The notes under the pieces: generated by a model
What the model was told of the DNA's origin: nothing
Databases searched by the model: none
The model's input: only the letters and a program-made list of their open reading frames with translations
Translations under genes and position numbers: made by a program
Assembly (NCBI GenBank): GCA_964433675.1
Contig: CAYSSJ010000002.1
Coordinates: forward strand, 135,634 to 199,633
From: CAYSSJ01 sp964433675
Lineage (GTDB): Bacteria; Cloacimonadota; Cloacimonadia; Cloacimonadales; TCS61
DNA: 64,000 bases
Reading direction: 5' to 3'
Part shown: one piece after another, positions 34,742 through 42,374 of the stretch
Numbering within the stretch: the stretch's first letter is position 1
Layout of the letters: the number at the start of each line of letters is the position of its first letter

Positions 34742-36612
34742 ATCCTATCAGTAACCTTCAAAACATTAAAGATTCTACCCTTAAACAACTGAGTCAGTAT
34801 AAATCTATGATCATGGTTTGTGCAGGCACCGGCTGTGTATCTACAAAAGGAATAGAGATATTAAATACATTCAACAAAAAGCTGAAAGAAAAAAATCTCG
34901 ATGAACAATTCATCGCTATAGGTACCGGTTGTAACGGATTCTGCGCTGCCGGTCCAATCGCCGTTATTCAACCGGATGGAATTTTTTATCAAAAACTCAA
35001 ACTTGAAGATGTGGATGAGATCATCGACCAACATCTCGTAAACGGAAATGTGGTACAAAGACTACTTCACACCGATCCCCAAACCGGTGAAATACATGCC
35101 AAAATGAATCAGATCTCTTTCTTTACCAAACAAAAACTTATCGCTCTGCGCAACAAAGGTCTGATAGATCCGGAAAATATCGAACATTACATAGCCAGAG
35201 ACGGTTATAATGCGCTGAGAAAATGCCTGGAAGACAAAGCACCTCAAAAAGTGATAGATACAGTGATAGCCTCTGGATTGCGTGGTCGTGGTGGAGCAGG
35301 CTTCCCAGCCGGTATCAAATGGGATAGTGGCAGAAAAGCTGCGCTTGCCAAAAATGAGCCGATATATGTGGTATGTAACGCGGATGAAGGTGATCCGGGC
35401 GCTTATATGGACAGATCTATTATCGAAACCGATCCTCACACTGTCATCGAAGGTATGTGTATCGGTGCTTATGCTGTCGGCGCAAATGAGGGCTTCATTT
35501 ATATCAGAAAAGAATACCCGCTGGCAATGGAAAGACTGAAAAAAGCTATCAATCAGGCAAAAGAGTACGGCATCCTCGGAGATAATATCATGGATACGGA
35601 TTTTTGTTTTGATATCCATATCCATCATGGTGCCGGTGCTTTTGTATGCGGCGAATCGACCGCATTGATGCAATCTATGGCCGGTCGTGCCGGAGAACCG
35701 CGAGCGAAATATGTGCGTAGTGTGGAATATGGTTTCCGCGAGAAACCGACTATTCTGAACAATGTGGAGACTTGGGCAAACATCCCCCCCATAATTGAGC
35801 GCGGAGCCAAATGGTTTGCCTCTATCGGTACTGGTGATGTAAGCAAAAATCCCTGGGGTGGCTCCAGCGGAACGAAGGTTTTCAGCTTGGTCGGTGATGT
35901 GAGGAATACCGGCTTGGTAGAAGTACCGATGGGGATCACGCTCAGAGAGATTATTTTCGATATCGGAGGTGGTATTCCAAACGGACGAGATTTCAAAGCC
36001 GTTCAGACCGGCGGACCCTCCGGCGGCTGTATACCGGCTTCTATGCTCGATATGAAAGTTGATTTCGATTCTTTGGAAGAAGCTAATTCTATGATGGGTT
36101 CCGGTGGCATGATCGTAATGAACGATAGAACCTGCATGGTGGATGTAGCCCGTTATTTCATCGATTTTCTCTTAGACGAATCTTGCGGAAAATGTACGCC
36201 CTGCCGAGAGGGTCTATTTGCACTATCAAAGATTCTCAACCGTATCTGCAATGGAGAAGGTAAAGAAGAAGATTTGGATGATCTGGAGAATATTTCCGAT
36301 ACCATCATCGAAACAAGCTTATGTCAGCTCGGCGGTACTGCTCCCAATCCTGTGATTAGTACATTGAGATATTTCAAGGATGAATACAAAGAACATATCT
36401 TTGACAAAAAATGCAGAGCCGGAGTGTGCAAACCTCTCATCAAATATAGTATCAATGAAAATTGCACCGGATGTACCCTCTGTGCCAAATCATGCCCTGT
36501 CGATGCCATCAAAGGCGAAGTGAAGAAAATTCACAGCATCGATACTGAAAAGTGTATTAAGTGCGGTATCTGTTATGAGGTATGTAAATTTAACGCAGTG
36601 GAGGTGAAATAA
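34738..36612 (+). CDS. NuoF/HydB-type NADH-binding flavoprotein with extra ferredoxin domain
   Basis: 624 residues, the size of HydB subunits. An N-terminal thioredoxin-like [2Fe-2S] domain (CAGTGC...GTGCNGFCAAG), then the FMN/NADH module with GLRGRGGAGFPAGIKW and VVCNADEGDPGAYMD, the SLBB part, and CGKCTPCREG for the N3-like [4Fe-4S] cluster. The last ~55 residues are a two-cluster ferredoxin (CTGCTLCAKSCPVD and CIKCGICYEVC). Known homologues transfer electrons between NAD(H), ferredoxin and a partner, including flavin-based bifurcation. Here the partner is the split AOR encoded on both sides. Confidence 0.92.
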   Translation: MNPISNLQNIKDSTLKQLSQYKSMIMVCAGTGCVSTKGIEILNTFNKKLKEKNLDEQFIAIGTGCNGFCAAGPIAVIQPDGIFYQKLKLEDVDEIIDQHLVNGNVVQRLLHTDPQTGEIHAKMNQISFFTKQKLIALRNKGLIDPENIEHYIARDGYNALRKCLEDKAPQKVIDTVIASGLRGRGGAGFPAGIKWDSGRKAALAKNEPIYVVCNADEGDPGAYMDRSIIETDPHTVIEGMCIGAYAVGANEGFIYIRKEYPLAMERLKKAINQAKEYGILGDNIMDTDFCFDIHIHHGAGAFVCGESTALMQSMAGRAGEPRAKYVRSVEYGFREKPTILNNVETWANIPPIIERGAKWFASIGTGDVSKNPWGGSSGTKVFSLVGDVRNTGLVEVPMGITLREIIFDIGGGIPNGRDFKAVQTGGPSGGCIPASMLDMKVDFDSLEEANSMMGSGGMIVMNDRTCMVDVARYFIDFLLDESCGKCTPCREGLFALSKILNRICNGEGKEEDLDDLENISDTIIETSLCQLGGTAPNPVISTLRYFKDEYKEHIFDKKCRAGVCKPLIKYSINENCTGCTLCAKSCPVDAIKGEVKKIHSIDTEKCIKCGICYEVCKFNAVEVK

Positions 36613-38597
36613 TGAAAAAAATAGATATAACCATTAATGATAAGCAGGTTACTGTTAACTACGATACCTATCTAATCAAAGCTTTGCAGGATATTGGCAT
36701 CACAGTTCCTACCCTATGTTATCACAAAGACCTCAAACCTTCAGGCAATTGCCGACTCTGTATGGTAGAGATAGAGGATCGTGGCAAAAAGAAGCTGGTT
36801 ACTTCCTGTAACTATCCTATCCGGAAAAGTATAACCGTATGGACAGAATCCGAACGTGTGAAAAAGCAGCGAAAATTATTAGCCGAAATGTATCTGGGAA
36901 GATGGCCCAATGTGCCATTGATCCAAGATGTTGCCAAACGTTGCGGTGCTACGGACAAGAACAAATTCAGAAGTGAACTTACCGATGAAGATCCGAAAGC
37001 TTGTATCCTCTGTACCCATTGTGTCCGCGCCTGTGAAGATTTTATCCAAGAGCGGATCATTGATTTTGCCGGGCGTGGGATCAAGCGGCATCTGACTATG
37101 CCGTTCAGCAAAGTTGATCCGCATTGTATCGGCTGTACGTCATGTGCCTATGTCTGCCCTACCGGTGCTATCGAAATTGTTGATGATCTTAATAATCCTG
37201 TCGACCCCAAATTGATCCGTGATCATGGTATGAAAGTAAATGCAGAGATGGCTACTTTGGATGAATCCCAATGCCGGATGCGTGAAGTGGGAACTGCCAA
37301 TATAGTGGAAGTGATGGACAGATACGACCTGCTTCCGGTACATAACTACAAATACGGTAGTCATGAAGATACACCCAAAATAGATTCCGGTCAGATGAAG
37401 AAAAACTACTTCACCCAGGATTCGCCTGATGCCTGTTGGTACGGCTGCTCAATGGCTTGTGCCAAAGCGGTGGACGATTTCGAGGTAAAAACAGGACCTT
37501 ACAAAGGGCATAAAGTAGTGGTTGACGGTCCCGAATATGAAACTGCCGCCGGTGGATCTAATATGGGCTGCTTCAATCTGGACTGTATCGTGGAGTTTAA
37601 TTTTTACTGTGATACTTACGGAGTCGATACGATCTCTGTTGCCACTGCGATCGCATTTGTAATGGAATGTTACGAAAATGGTATTTTCACCCAAGAAGAT
37701 ACAGGCGGCAAAGATTTTCATTTCGGCAATTGTGAGGCAGTATTGGAAAGCTTACACGAAATGGCTCGTGGTGAAGGTTTCGGTGTAGAGATCGGCAAAG
37801 GGATACGCAATCTCAAAGAAAAATTGATCGAAAAAAATCCGGATAAAGCAGATTTCATCAGAGACATTGCTATGGAAGTAAAAGGATTGGAATACTCCGA
37901 ATATGTATCCAAAGAATCTTTGGCTCAGCAAGCCGGTTATGCTATGGCTATCAAAGGACCACAACACGATGAAGCTTGGCTCATCTTTATGGATATGGTA
38001 AACAATCAGATTCCTTCCTTTGAAGATAAAGCAGAAGCTTTGTATTATTTCCCGCTTTTCAGAACATGGTTCGGTTTGATGGGGTTGTGTAAGATCGTCT
38101 GGAACGATGTAGTACCAGCTGATAACAAGAAACATCCGCCACAGGTGGCCGCCAAAGTTCCTGAGCACGTGGAGAATTACTGGAAATTCTTTGAAGGAAT
38201 GACCGGCATCAAAGTAGATGAAGAAAAAATGCTGGAACAATCAGCGAGAGTACATAACCTGCAAAGAATCTTAAGCTACATGTTTGGCAAAGGAACGCGC
38301 CAGGATGATATGCCCCCCTATCGTGCTGTAGGACCTGTTACTGAAGAAGAATATCTTTCCAGAGAAGAAAGATACGATAAACAGCTGAGGGAAAATCTCG
38401 GCTTGGATCCTCAAAATCTGAGTCTATCCGAAAAAATCGAGAAACTACGTCAATACCGCTATCAACAGTATGATAAGGTAATGGATGCTGCCTACGAAAG
38501 ACGTGGCTGGACTAAAGACGGTATCCCGACATTGGAAAGATTAAAAGAGCTCGATATTGATCTGCCCGAAATTGTCAGTATCCTACAGGATAGATAA
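36612..38597 (+). CDS. NuoG/HydA-type iron-sulfur domain fused to AOR C-terminal catalytic domains
   Basis: 661 residues. Residues 1-~70: plant-type [2Fe-2S] ferredoxin (Cys36, 47, 50, 66). Residues ~128-185: two [4Fe-4S] sites (Cys131/134/137/141 and Cys172/175/178/182). The His-Cys cluster motif of NuoG is not seen. From ~215 to the end are AOR domains 2 and 3: CRMREVGTANIVEVMD, LLPVHNY, the cluster motif CWYGCSMAC (Cys275, 279, 283; CxxxCxxxC) with the fourth ligand probably Cys493 (GLCKIVW), VDGPEYET and the terminal RRGWTKDGIPT. No [FeFe]-hydrogenase H-cluster motif is present: the AOR domains occupy the catalytic position. Start overlaps the previous stop (TAATG). Confidence 0.9.
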   Translation: MKKIDITINDKQVTVNYDTYLIKALQDIGITVPTLCYHKDLKPSGNCRLCMVEIEDRGKKKLVTSCNYPIRKSITVWTESERVKKQRKLLAEMYLGRWPNVPLIQDVAKRCGATDKNKFRSELTDEDPKACILCTHCVRACEDFIQERIIDFAGRGIKRHLTMPFSKVDPHCIGCTSCAYVCPTGAIEIVDDLNNPVDPKLIRDHGMKVNAEMATLDESQCRMREVGTANIVEVMDRYDLLPVHNYKYGSHEDTPKIDSGQMKKNYFTQDSPDACWYGCSMACAKAVDDFEVKTGPYKGHKVVVDGPEYETAAGGSNMGCFNLDCIVEFNFYCDTYGVDTISVATAIAFVMECYENGIFTQEDTGGKDFHFGNCEAVLESLHEMARGEGFGVEIGKGIRNLKEKLIEKNPDKADFIRDIAMEVKGLEYSEYVSKESLAQQAGYAMAIKGPQHDEAWLIFMDMVNNQIPSFEDKAEALYYFPLFRTWFGLMGLCKIVWNDVVPADNKKHPPQVAAKVPEHVENYWKFFEGMTGIKVDEEKMLEQSARVHNLQRILSYMFGKGTRQDDMPPYRAVGPVTEEEYLSREERYDKQLRENLGLDPQNLSLSEKIEKLRQYRYQQYDKVMDAAYERRGWTKDGIPTLERLKELDIDLPEIVSILQDR

Positions 38598-38599
38598 TT

Positions 38600-39208
38600 A
38601 TGAGAGATGAGTTGTTCGCCCGAAATGTAGCGGGAACAACAGAGATTTTAAAAGAAAAAACCGTTGCCATCGCCGGGTGTGGAGGACTTGGCTCTAATGT
38701 AGCGATAACTCTCACCCGCGCCGGTATCGGTAGGTTGTATTTGGCTGATTTCGATGTAGTAGAGATCTCCAATTTGAATAGGCAAGCTTATTTCCGCTCC
38801 GATATCGGTAAACCGAAAGTGCATGCTCTGGCAAATCATCTGAAAAATATCAATCCTAATGTAAAACTCCATCTTTATGAAAAAGCTCTCGATAATAGTA
38901 ATGTTACCGATTTTTTCAAAGATGCCGACCTGCTTATCGAAGCTTTCGATCTGGCAGAAAAGAAGCATTGGCTCATAGACCGATGGTGCAGAATATTTAC
39001 CAAACCGGTTGTCGGTGCGAGTGGATTAGCCGGAATCGGAGGATTCGAAAAATTGAAAATCGATAAATCCGCCAACATCTATATCTGCGGCGATCAGGTT
39101 TCTGATATGTCTGCAGGATTATGCTCCGCCAGAGTGGCTATCGTTGCCAATATGCAGGCAAATTGCGCTATCGAATTACTGACAAAAGGAGATAAAACTA
39201 TCGTATGA
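38600..39208 (+). CDS. thiF: ThiF/MoeB-like sulfur-carrier adenylyltransferase
   Basis: 202 residues, the short ThiF form. IAGCGGLGSN (~26-35) is the nucleotide-binding loop, followed by ADFDVVEISNLNRQAYF, the E1-like ATP site. The CxxC zinc pairs of long MoeB/ThiF are not seen, though C-terminal Cys residues exist (ICGDQV, GLCSARV). It adenylates the C-terminal Gly of a ThiS/MoaD protein, here encoded by the next overlapping gene. Because no thiamine gene is near and AOR operons often carry such pairs, it may serve tungstopterin synthesis; this is inference. Confidence 0.8.
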   Translation: MRDELFARNVAGTTEILKEKTVAIAGCGGLGSNVAITLTRAGIGRLYLADFDVVEISNLNRQAYFRSDIGKPKVHALANHLKNINPNVKLHLYEKALDNSNVTDFFKDADLLIEAFDLAEKKHWLIDRWCRIFTKPVVGASGLAGIGGFEKLKIDKSANIYICGDQVSDMSAGLCSARVAIVANMQANCAIELLTKGDKTIV

Positions 39209-39405
39209 TACTCGTAAATAATCGCGATAAAATAGAATGGCAAGAAAATATGACTGTCCGTGATCTTCTCAACATCATGGGTTATGATTATGCACTGATC
39301 ACAGTAACCGTCGGCGAGACCTATGTCCCGGAAGAGGATTATGATACTTTCCTGATTCCTGACAATGTTAATGTAACTTTCTTCCATCTGGCGCATGGAG
39401 GGTAA
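39205..39405 (+). CDS. thiS: ThiS/MoaD-like sulfur carrier protein
   Basis: 66 residues ending in HLAHGG; the C-terminal Gly-Gly is the site that is adenylated and thiocarboxylated. MTVRDLLNIMGY and the beta-grasp pattern fit the family. It overlaps the adenylyltransferase gene by 4 nt (ATGA), so the two are translationally coupled. It is the last gene of the redox operon. Whether it feeds thiamine or tungsten cofactor biosynthesis cannot be decided from sequence; context favours the cofactor of the AOR. Confidence 0.8.
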   Translation: MILVNNRDKIEWQENMTVRDLLNIMGYDYALITVTVGETYVPEEDYDTFLIPDNVNVTFFHLAHGG

Positions 39406-39426
39406 GAGAGAACAGAATCGGTTTGA

Positions 39427-39440
39427 CTATCTTCTGATAG
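39427..39440 (+). terminator. Weak hairpin after the AOR/Nuo-like operon
   Basis: CTATC-TTCT-GATAG followed by AGATTTTATT, 22 bp after the thiS stop. The stem is only 5 bp and the T-run is broken, so it may be a weak terminator or chance. Confidence 0.3.
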
Positions 39441-39445
39441 AGATT

Positions 39446-39628
39446 TTATTCAGACATTTTGCTGATCTCGTCAGCTTCGGACCATTCATCCAGATTAGCA
39501 AGTAGTTCATATTTGTCTTGCTCATCCCAGAGTTTATCTTTGGCTATTTGATAGGCTTCATCTTCCGATTCTGCTTCTAGCTCCAAAGTATAAAATGTCG
39601 AATAATATCTTTTGATCTCGTATCTCAT
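39446..39628 (-). CDS. Small acidic protein of unknown function
   Basis: 60 residues from ATG 39626-39628, with GGAGG at 39638-39642. A longer frame to 39745 lacks a ribosome site and its extra sequence is unlike coding sequence. The product (MRYEIKRYYSTFYTLELEAE, then SEDEAYQIAKDKLWDEQ) has the beta-strand plus AEDEAEAIxKAK-like helix of small DpnD/PcfM-type stress proteins, a loose resemblance. It lies 34 bp upstream of the GLUG lipoprotein's stop codon side on the same strand and convergent to the redox operon. Confidence 0.6.
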   Translation of the reverse strand: MRYEIKRYYSTFYTLELEAESEDEAYQIAKDKLWDEQDKYELLANLDEWSEADEISKMSE

Positions 39629-39662
39629 ATTACAATTCCTCCGCATATTCTCACATTGAGTC

Positions 39663-40925
39663 CTATCTCTGCCATTGTAGATAAGGATAACCGTCATGGA
39701 AATAATCATCGATAGTCCAGATTTGAATAAAATCCCACCCCACATCGAGATAAGTGTTGATATCCTTCATCTCAGCGGTAGTTTTTCCGGCACCACCAGC
39801 GCTGGTAGTTTGCCCGGAAGTCTCCTCATCCCAAAAGCTATTCTCTGTAGTGGAAAAATCCTCTTGAATGCTAACTAATCCACCTGTTTCCTTCTTTCCG
39901 CTTACCATACCAATACTGTAGCTATTTGTTATTGTAGAAGTTGCTCTACTGCCACCGACTAAACCACCGATATAAGAGTCTCCGCTAACTTCACCGGTGC
40001 TATAGCAATCACTGATAGTAGCATTGATTTGATTGAGTCCCACTAAGCCGCCTATCATAGTATTACCGCTTATAGTGCTTGTACTATAGCAATTGATAAT
40101 GGTAGAGCCTGATACATTTACGCCAACTAATCCACCGGCAGTACTCAAGGTGTCTTGAGGAGTGATAGTAGCGGCACTATAACTATACTCCAAATGAGCC
40201 CCTCTATTCATTCCAATCAATCCTCCAACGTGCGTAACTCCACTCACATTCCCAGAACTGTAGCTATCACTTACAACCGATAAGGCATTACTGTGACCGA
40301 TCAAACCTCCGACTAAAGATTTTCCGACAACTTCTGCTGTACTATAGCAGTTTTCTATACTGGAATTCCGAATAAACCCGAGTAACCCGCCTAAAGAAAT
40401 AAAACCATTGATCGATCCGCTACTATGACAGTTATATATTTCAGATCCTGTGCAGTAACCTGCAAAAGCTCCGACATTATTTCTTCCGCTGATACTTACA
40501 TTTTCAATACCGAGATTTTTTATCACAGCATTATCTATATAGCCAAAAAATCCCAGATTATCATGATCTACTGAGGGATAGTTGATATGTAATCCATCAA
40601 TGACATGATGATCTCCATCATAATGTCCGCTAAACCGATGATTAGAATTACCTATCGGAATCCATCCACCCCATGCCCAATCAGCAGTTTCGGATGCATC
40701 AATATCAGCTGTTTGGATATAATGTTTATCCCATTCCTCTTCATTTTGGTTTATCCAAAACAGATTTCCCAGAGTCCCGATCTCGTAGGGATTATCTGCG
40801 TTGCCATCTCCCCATAGCGGAGCTTTTGCATCCGGAACAATGTAATCAGCGTCGGTCGTCCTTTCATCGCAGGACAAGACAATAAACAATACAATAAATA
40901 ACAAAAAAATTAGTTTCCTTTGCAT
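39663..40925 (-). CDS. GLUG-repeat surface lipoprotein (third paralogue)
   Basis: 420 residues from the ATG at 40923-40925, which has AAAGGGGG upstream and opens the signal peptide MQRKLIFLLFIVLFIVLSC with Cys19 as lipidation site; an upstream frame extension of 30 residues is unlikely. The entry block (NPYEIGTLGNLFWINQ, GWIPIGNS, FSGHYDGD) and about nine GLUG repeats match the two proteins at 2085-5369. It ends GYPYLQWQR like the 460-residue lipoprotein and has no FlgD-like domain. Probably exposed on the outer membrane; adhesion is a guess. Confidence 0.83.
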   Translation of the reverse strand: MQRKLIFLLFIVLFIVLSCDERTTDADYIVPDAKAPLWGDGNADNPYEIGTLGNLFWINQNEEEWDKHYIQTADIDASETADWAWGGWIPIGNSNHRFSGHYDGDHHVIDGLHINYPSVDHDNLGFFGYIDNAVIKNLGIENVSISGRNNVGAFAGYCTGSEIYNCHSSGSINGFISLGGLLGFIRNSSIENCYSTAEVVGKSLVGGLIGHSNALSVVSDSYSSGNVSGVTHVGGLIGMNRGAHLEYSYSAATITPQDTLSTAGGLVGVNVSGSTIINCYSTSTISGNTMIGGLVGLNQINATISDCYSTGEVSGDSYIGGLVGGSRATSTITNSYSIGMVSGKKETGGLVSIQEDFSTTENSFWDEETSGQTTSAGGAGKTTAEMKDINTYLDVGWDFIQIWTIDDYFHDGYPYLQWQR

Positions 40926-41100
40926 TTTTCCCCCTTTATATCTGTATGATATTGCTAATGTCATCATCAATTCAGAATTACTCTTATTTGTTAAGCAGTC
41001 AAGTACTTTATTCACTTTGCTACTATTAACAAATCTATTTCTTGTTGACGTATAAACTGGTTTGTAGGATTTTTACTCAGCAAGATAGAAAGGATAGATA

Positions 41101-42288
41101 ATGGGTTGGATCAGTTTTATAGTTGCTTTTGCGGTATTGATAATCGTATCTCGCAAGAGTTTGTGGCTCGGCATGTTGTTAGCAGCTTTCCTCTTGGGCA
41201 TTATGCATCTCAGTTTTGTCTCATTATTGGAGATCACATACAATACCATAGCAGATTCATCGGTTTTCCTGATGGCAATCGCAGTAGGGATAATCCCCAT
41301 AATCGGTGGTATAGTACAGGAAAGTGGCATATTGGAGCGGATGACGAATAGTCTGCGCATCAACCGCAAACTATTTCTTATGCTTTCCCCTGCCTTTATC
41401 GGACTGATGCCTATTCCCGGTGGTGCTTTGCTCTCCTGTCCATTAGTCAGGCATGCGGGTGATGATATTTCCAATGACGAATATGTGGCTATTAATCTTT
41501 GGTTCAGGCATATATTTATCATTATCTACCCACTGGGCACGCTATTGATCTGCAGCAAAATGGCAGAAATATCGCTATATACAGCAGTCTTATATCTGCT
41601 ACCGGCTCCTTTTGTTATGGGAATTATCGGATATTTCTTCCTGCTCAGAAAAATAGACGGGCATATGAACGAAACAGCGAAGCTGAGTCCCGAACCCAGG
41701 ACAAAAGCACTTGGCATCCCACTATTGATCTTTCTTTCCGCTCCCGTAATTCATGTGCTTCTCATGCTGTCCGGCATCTTCCCGTTTGATGAGATACCGT
41801 TGGTAATAGCGCTGACGATTAGCCTCTCACTTGCTATCGGTTTTGGCAAAGTAGATAATGGCATGTTTGCACATGTACTCAAAGTGATGAAACCGCTTAG
41901 GTTTTTTCTGCTGATAATCGCTATTTTCATATTTTTAAATGTATTCAAAGCTACCGAAGTTGCTTCTTTGATATCAACTTTGGTAATCTCAAAGAACTTT
42001 CTTATTATCGTAATAGCATTGGTAATCACTTTCTTAACCGGTAGGATGCAGGTAGGATTTTCTATTGTTCTACCAATTTATCTGGCCAGTTATGGTGATT
42101 TGGATATGATGACGTTTACGGTAATGTATATCTCTGTATTTTTAGGCTATCTCATCTCCCCGGTACATCCCTGTCTGTCACTTAGCCTAGAGTATTTCCG
42201 TACCACATTTACACGAACGATGAAACTTCTCGCTATGCCAATATTGATCATATTAGTGTTACTATACGGCGTAGCTTTGCTGATCTAA
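41101..42288 (+). CDS. DUF401 family membrane protein (permease-like)
   Basis: 395 residues with about eleven membrane helices and almost no soluble domains. Features include FIGLMPIPGGALLSCPLV and a matching SPVHPCLSLSLEYF loop in the second half, the inverted-repeat pattern of DUF401 proteins related to GntP/citrate-type permeases. Transport substrate is unknown. The gene starts 175 bp from the divergent lipoprotein and ends 86 bp before dnaX. Confidence 0.8.
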   Translation: MGWISFIVAFAVLIIVSRKSLWLGMLLAAFLLGIMHLSFVSLLEITYNTIADSSVFLMAIAVGIIPIIGGIVQESGILERMTNSLRINRKLFLMLSPAFIGLMPIPGGALLSCPLVRHAGDDISNDEYVAINLWFRHIFIIIYPLGTLLICSKMAEISLYTAVLYLLPAPFVMGIIGYFFLLRKIDGHMNETAKLSPEPRTKALGIPLLIFLSAPVIHVLLMLSGIFPFDEIPLVIALTISLSLAIGFGKVDNGMFAHVLKVMKPLRFFLLIIAIFIFLNVFKATEVASLISTLVISKNFLIIVIALVITFLTGRMQVGFSIVLPIYLASYGDLDMMTFTVMYISVFLGYLISPVHPCLSLSLEYFRTTFTRTMKLLAMPILIILVLLYGVALLI

Positions 42289-42374
42289 GCACAAAGTCGA
42301 TCATATGTTTTTTACGTTGACAAAAAAAGAGTTATTTCTATTTTTAATAAAAATAAAGGTCTAAAGAGGAGCAG

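Noticed and set aside
39629..39745. N-terminal extension of the 60-residue small protein
   Set aside because: It lacks a ribosome site, and the extra residues read like antisense of the GLUG lipoprotein gene.
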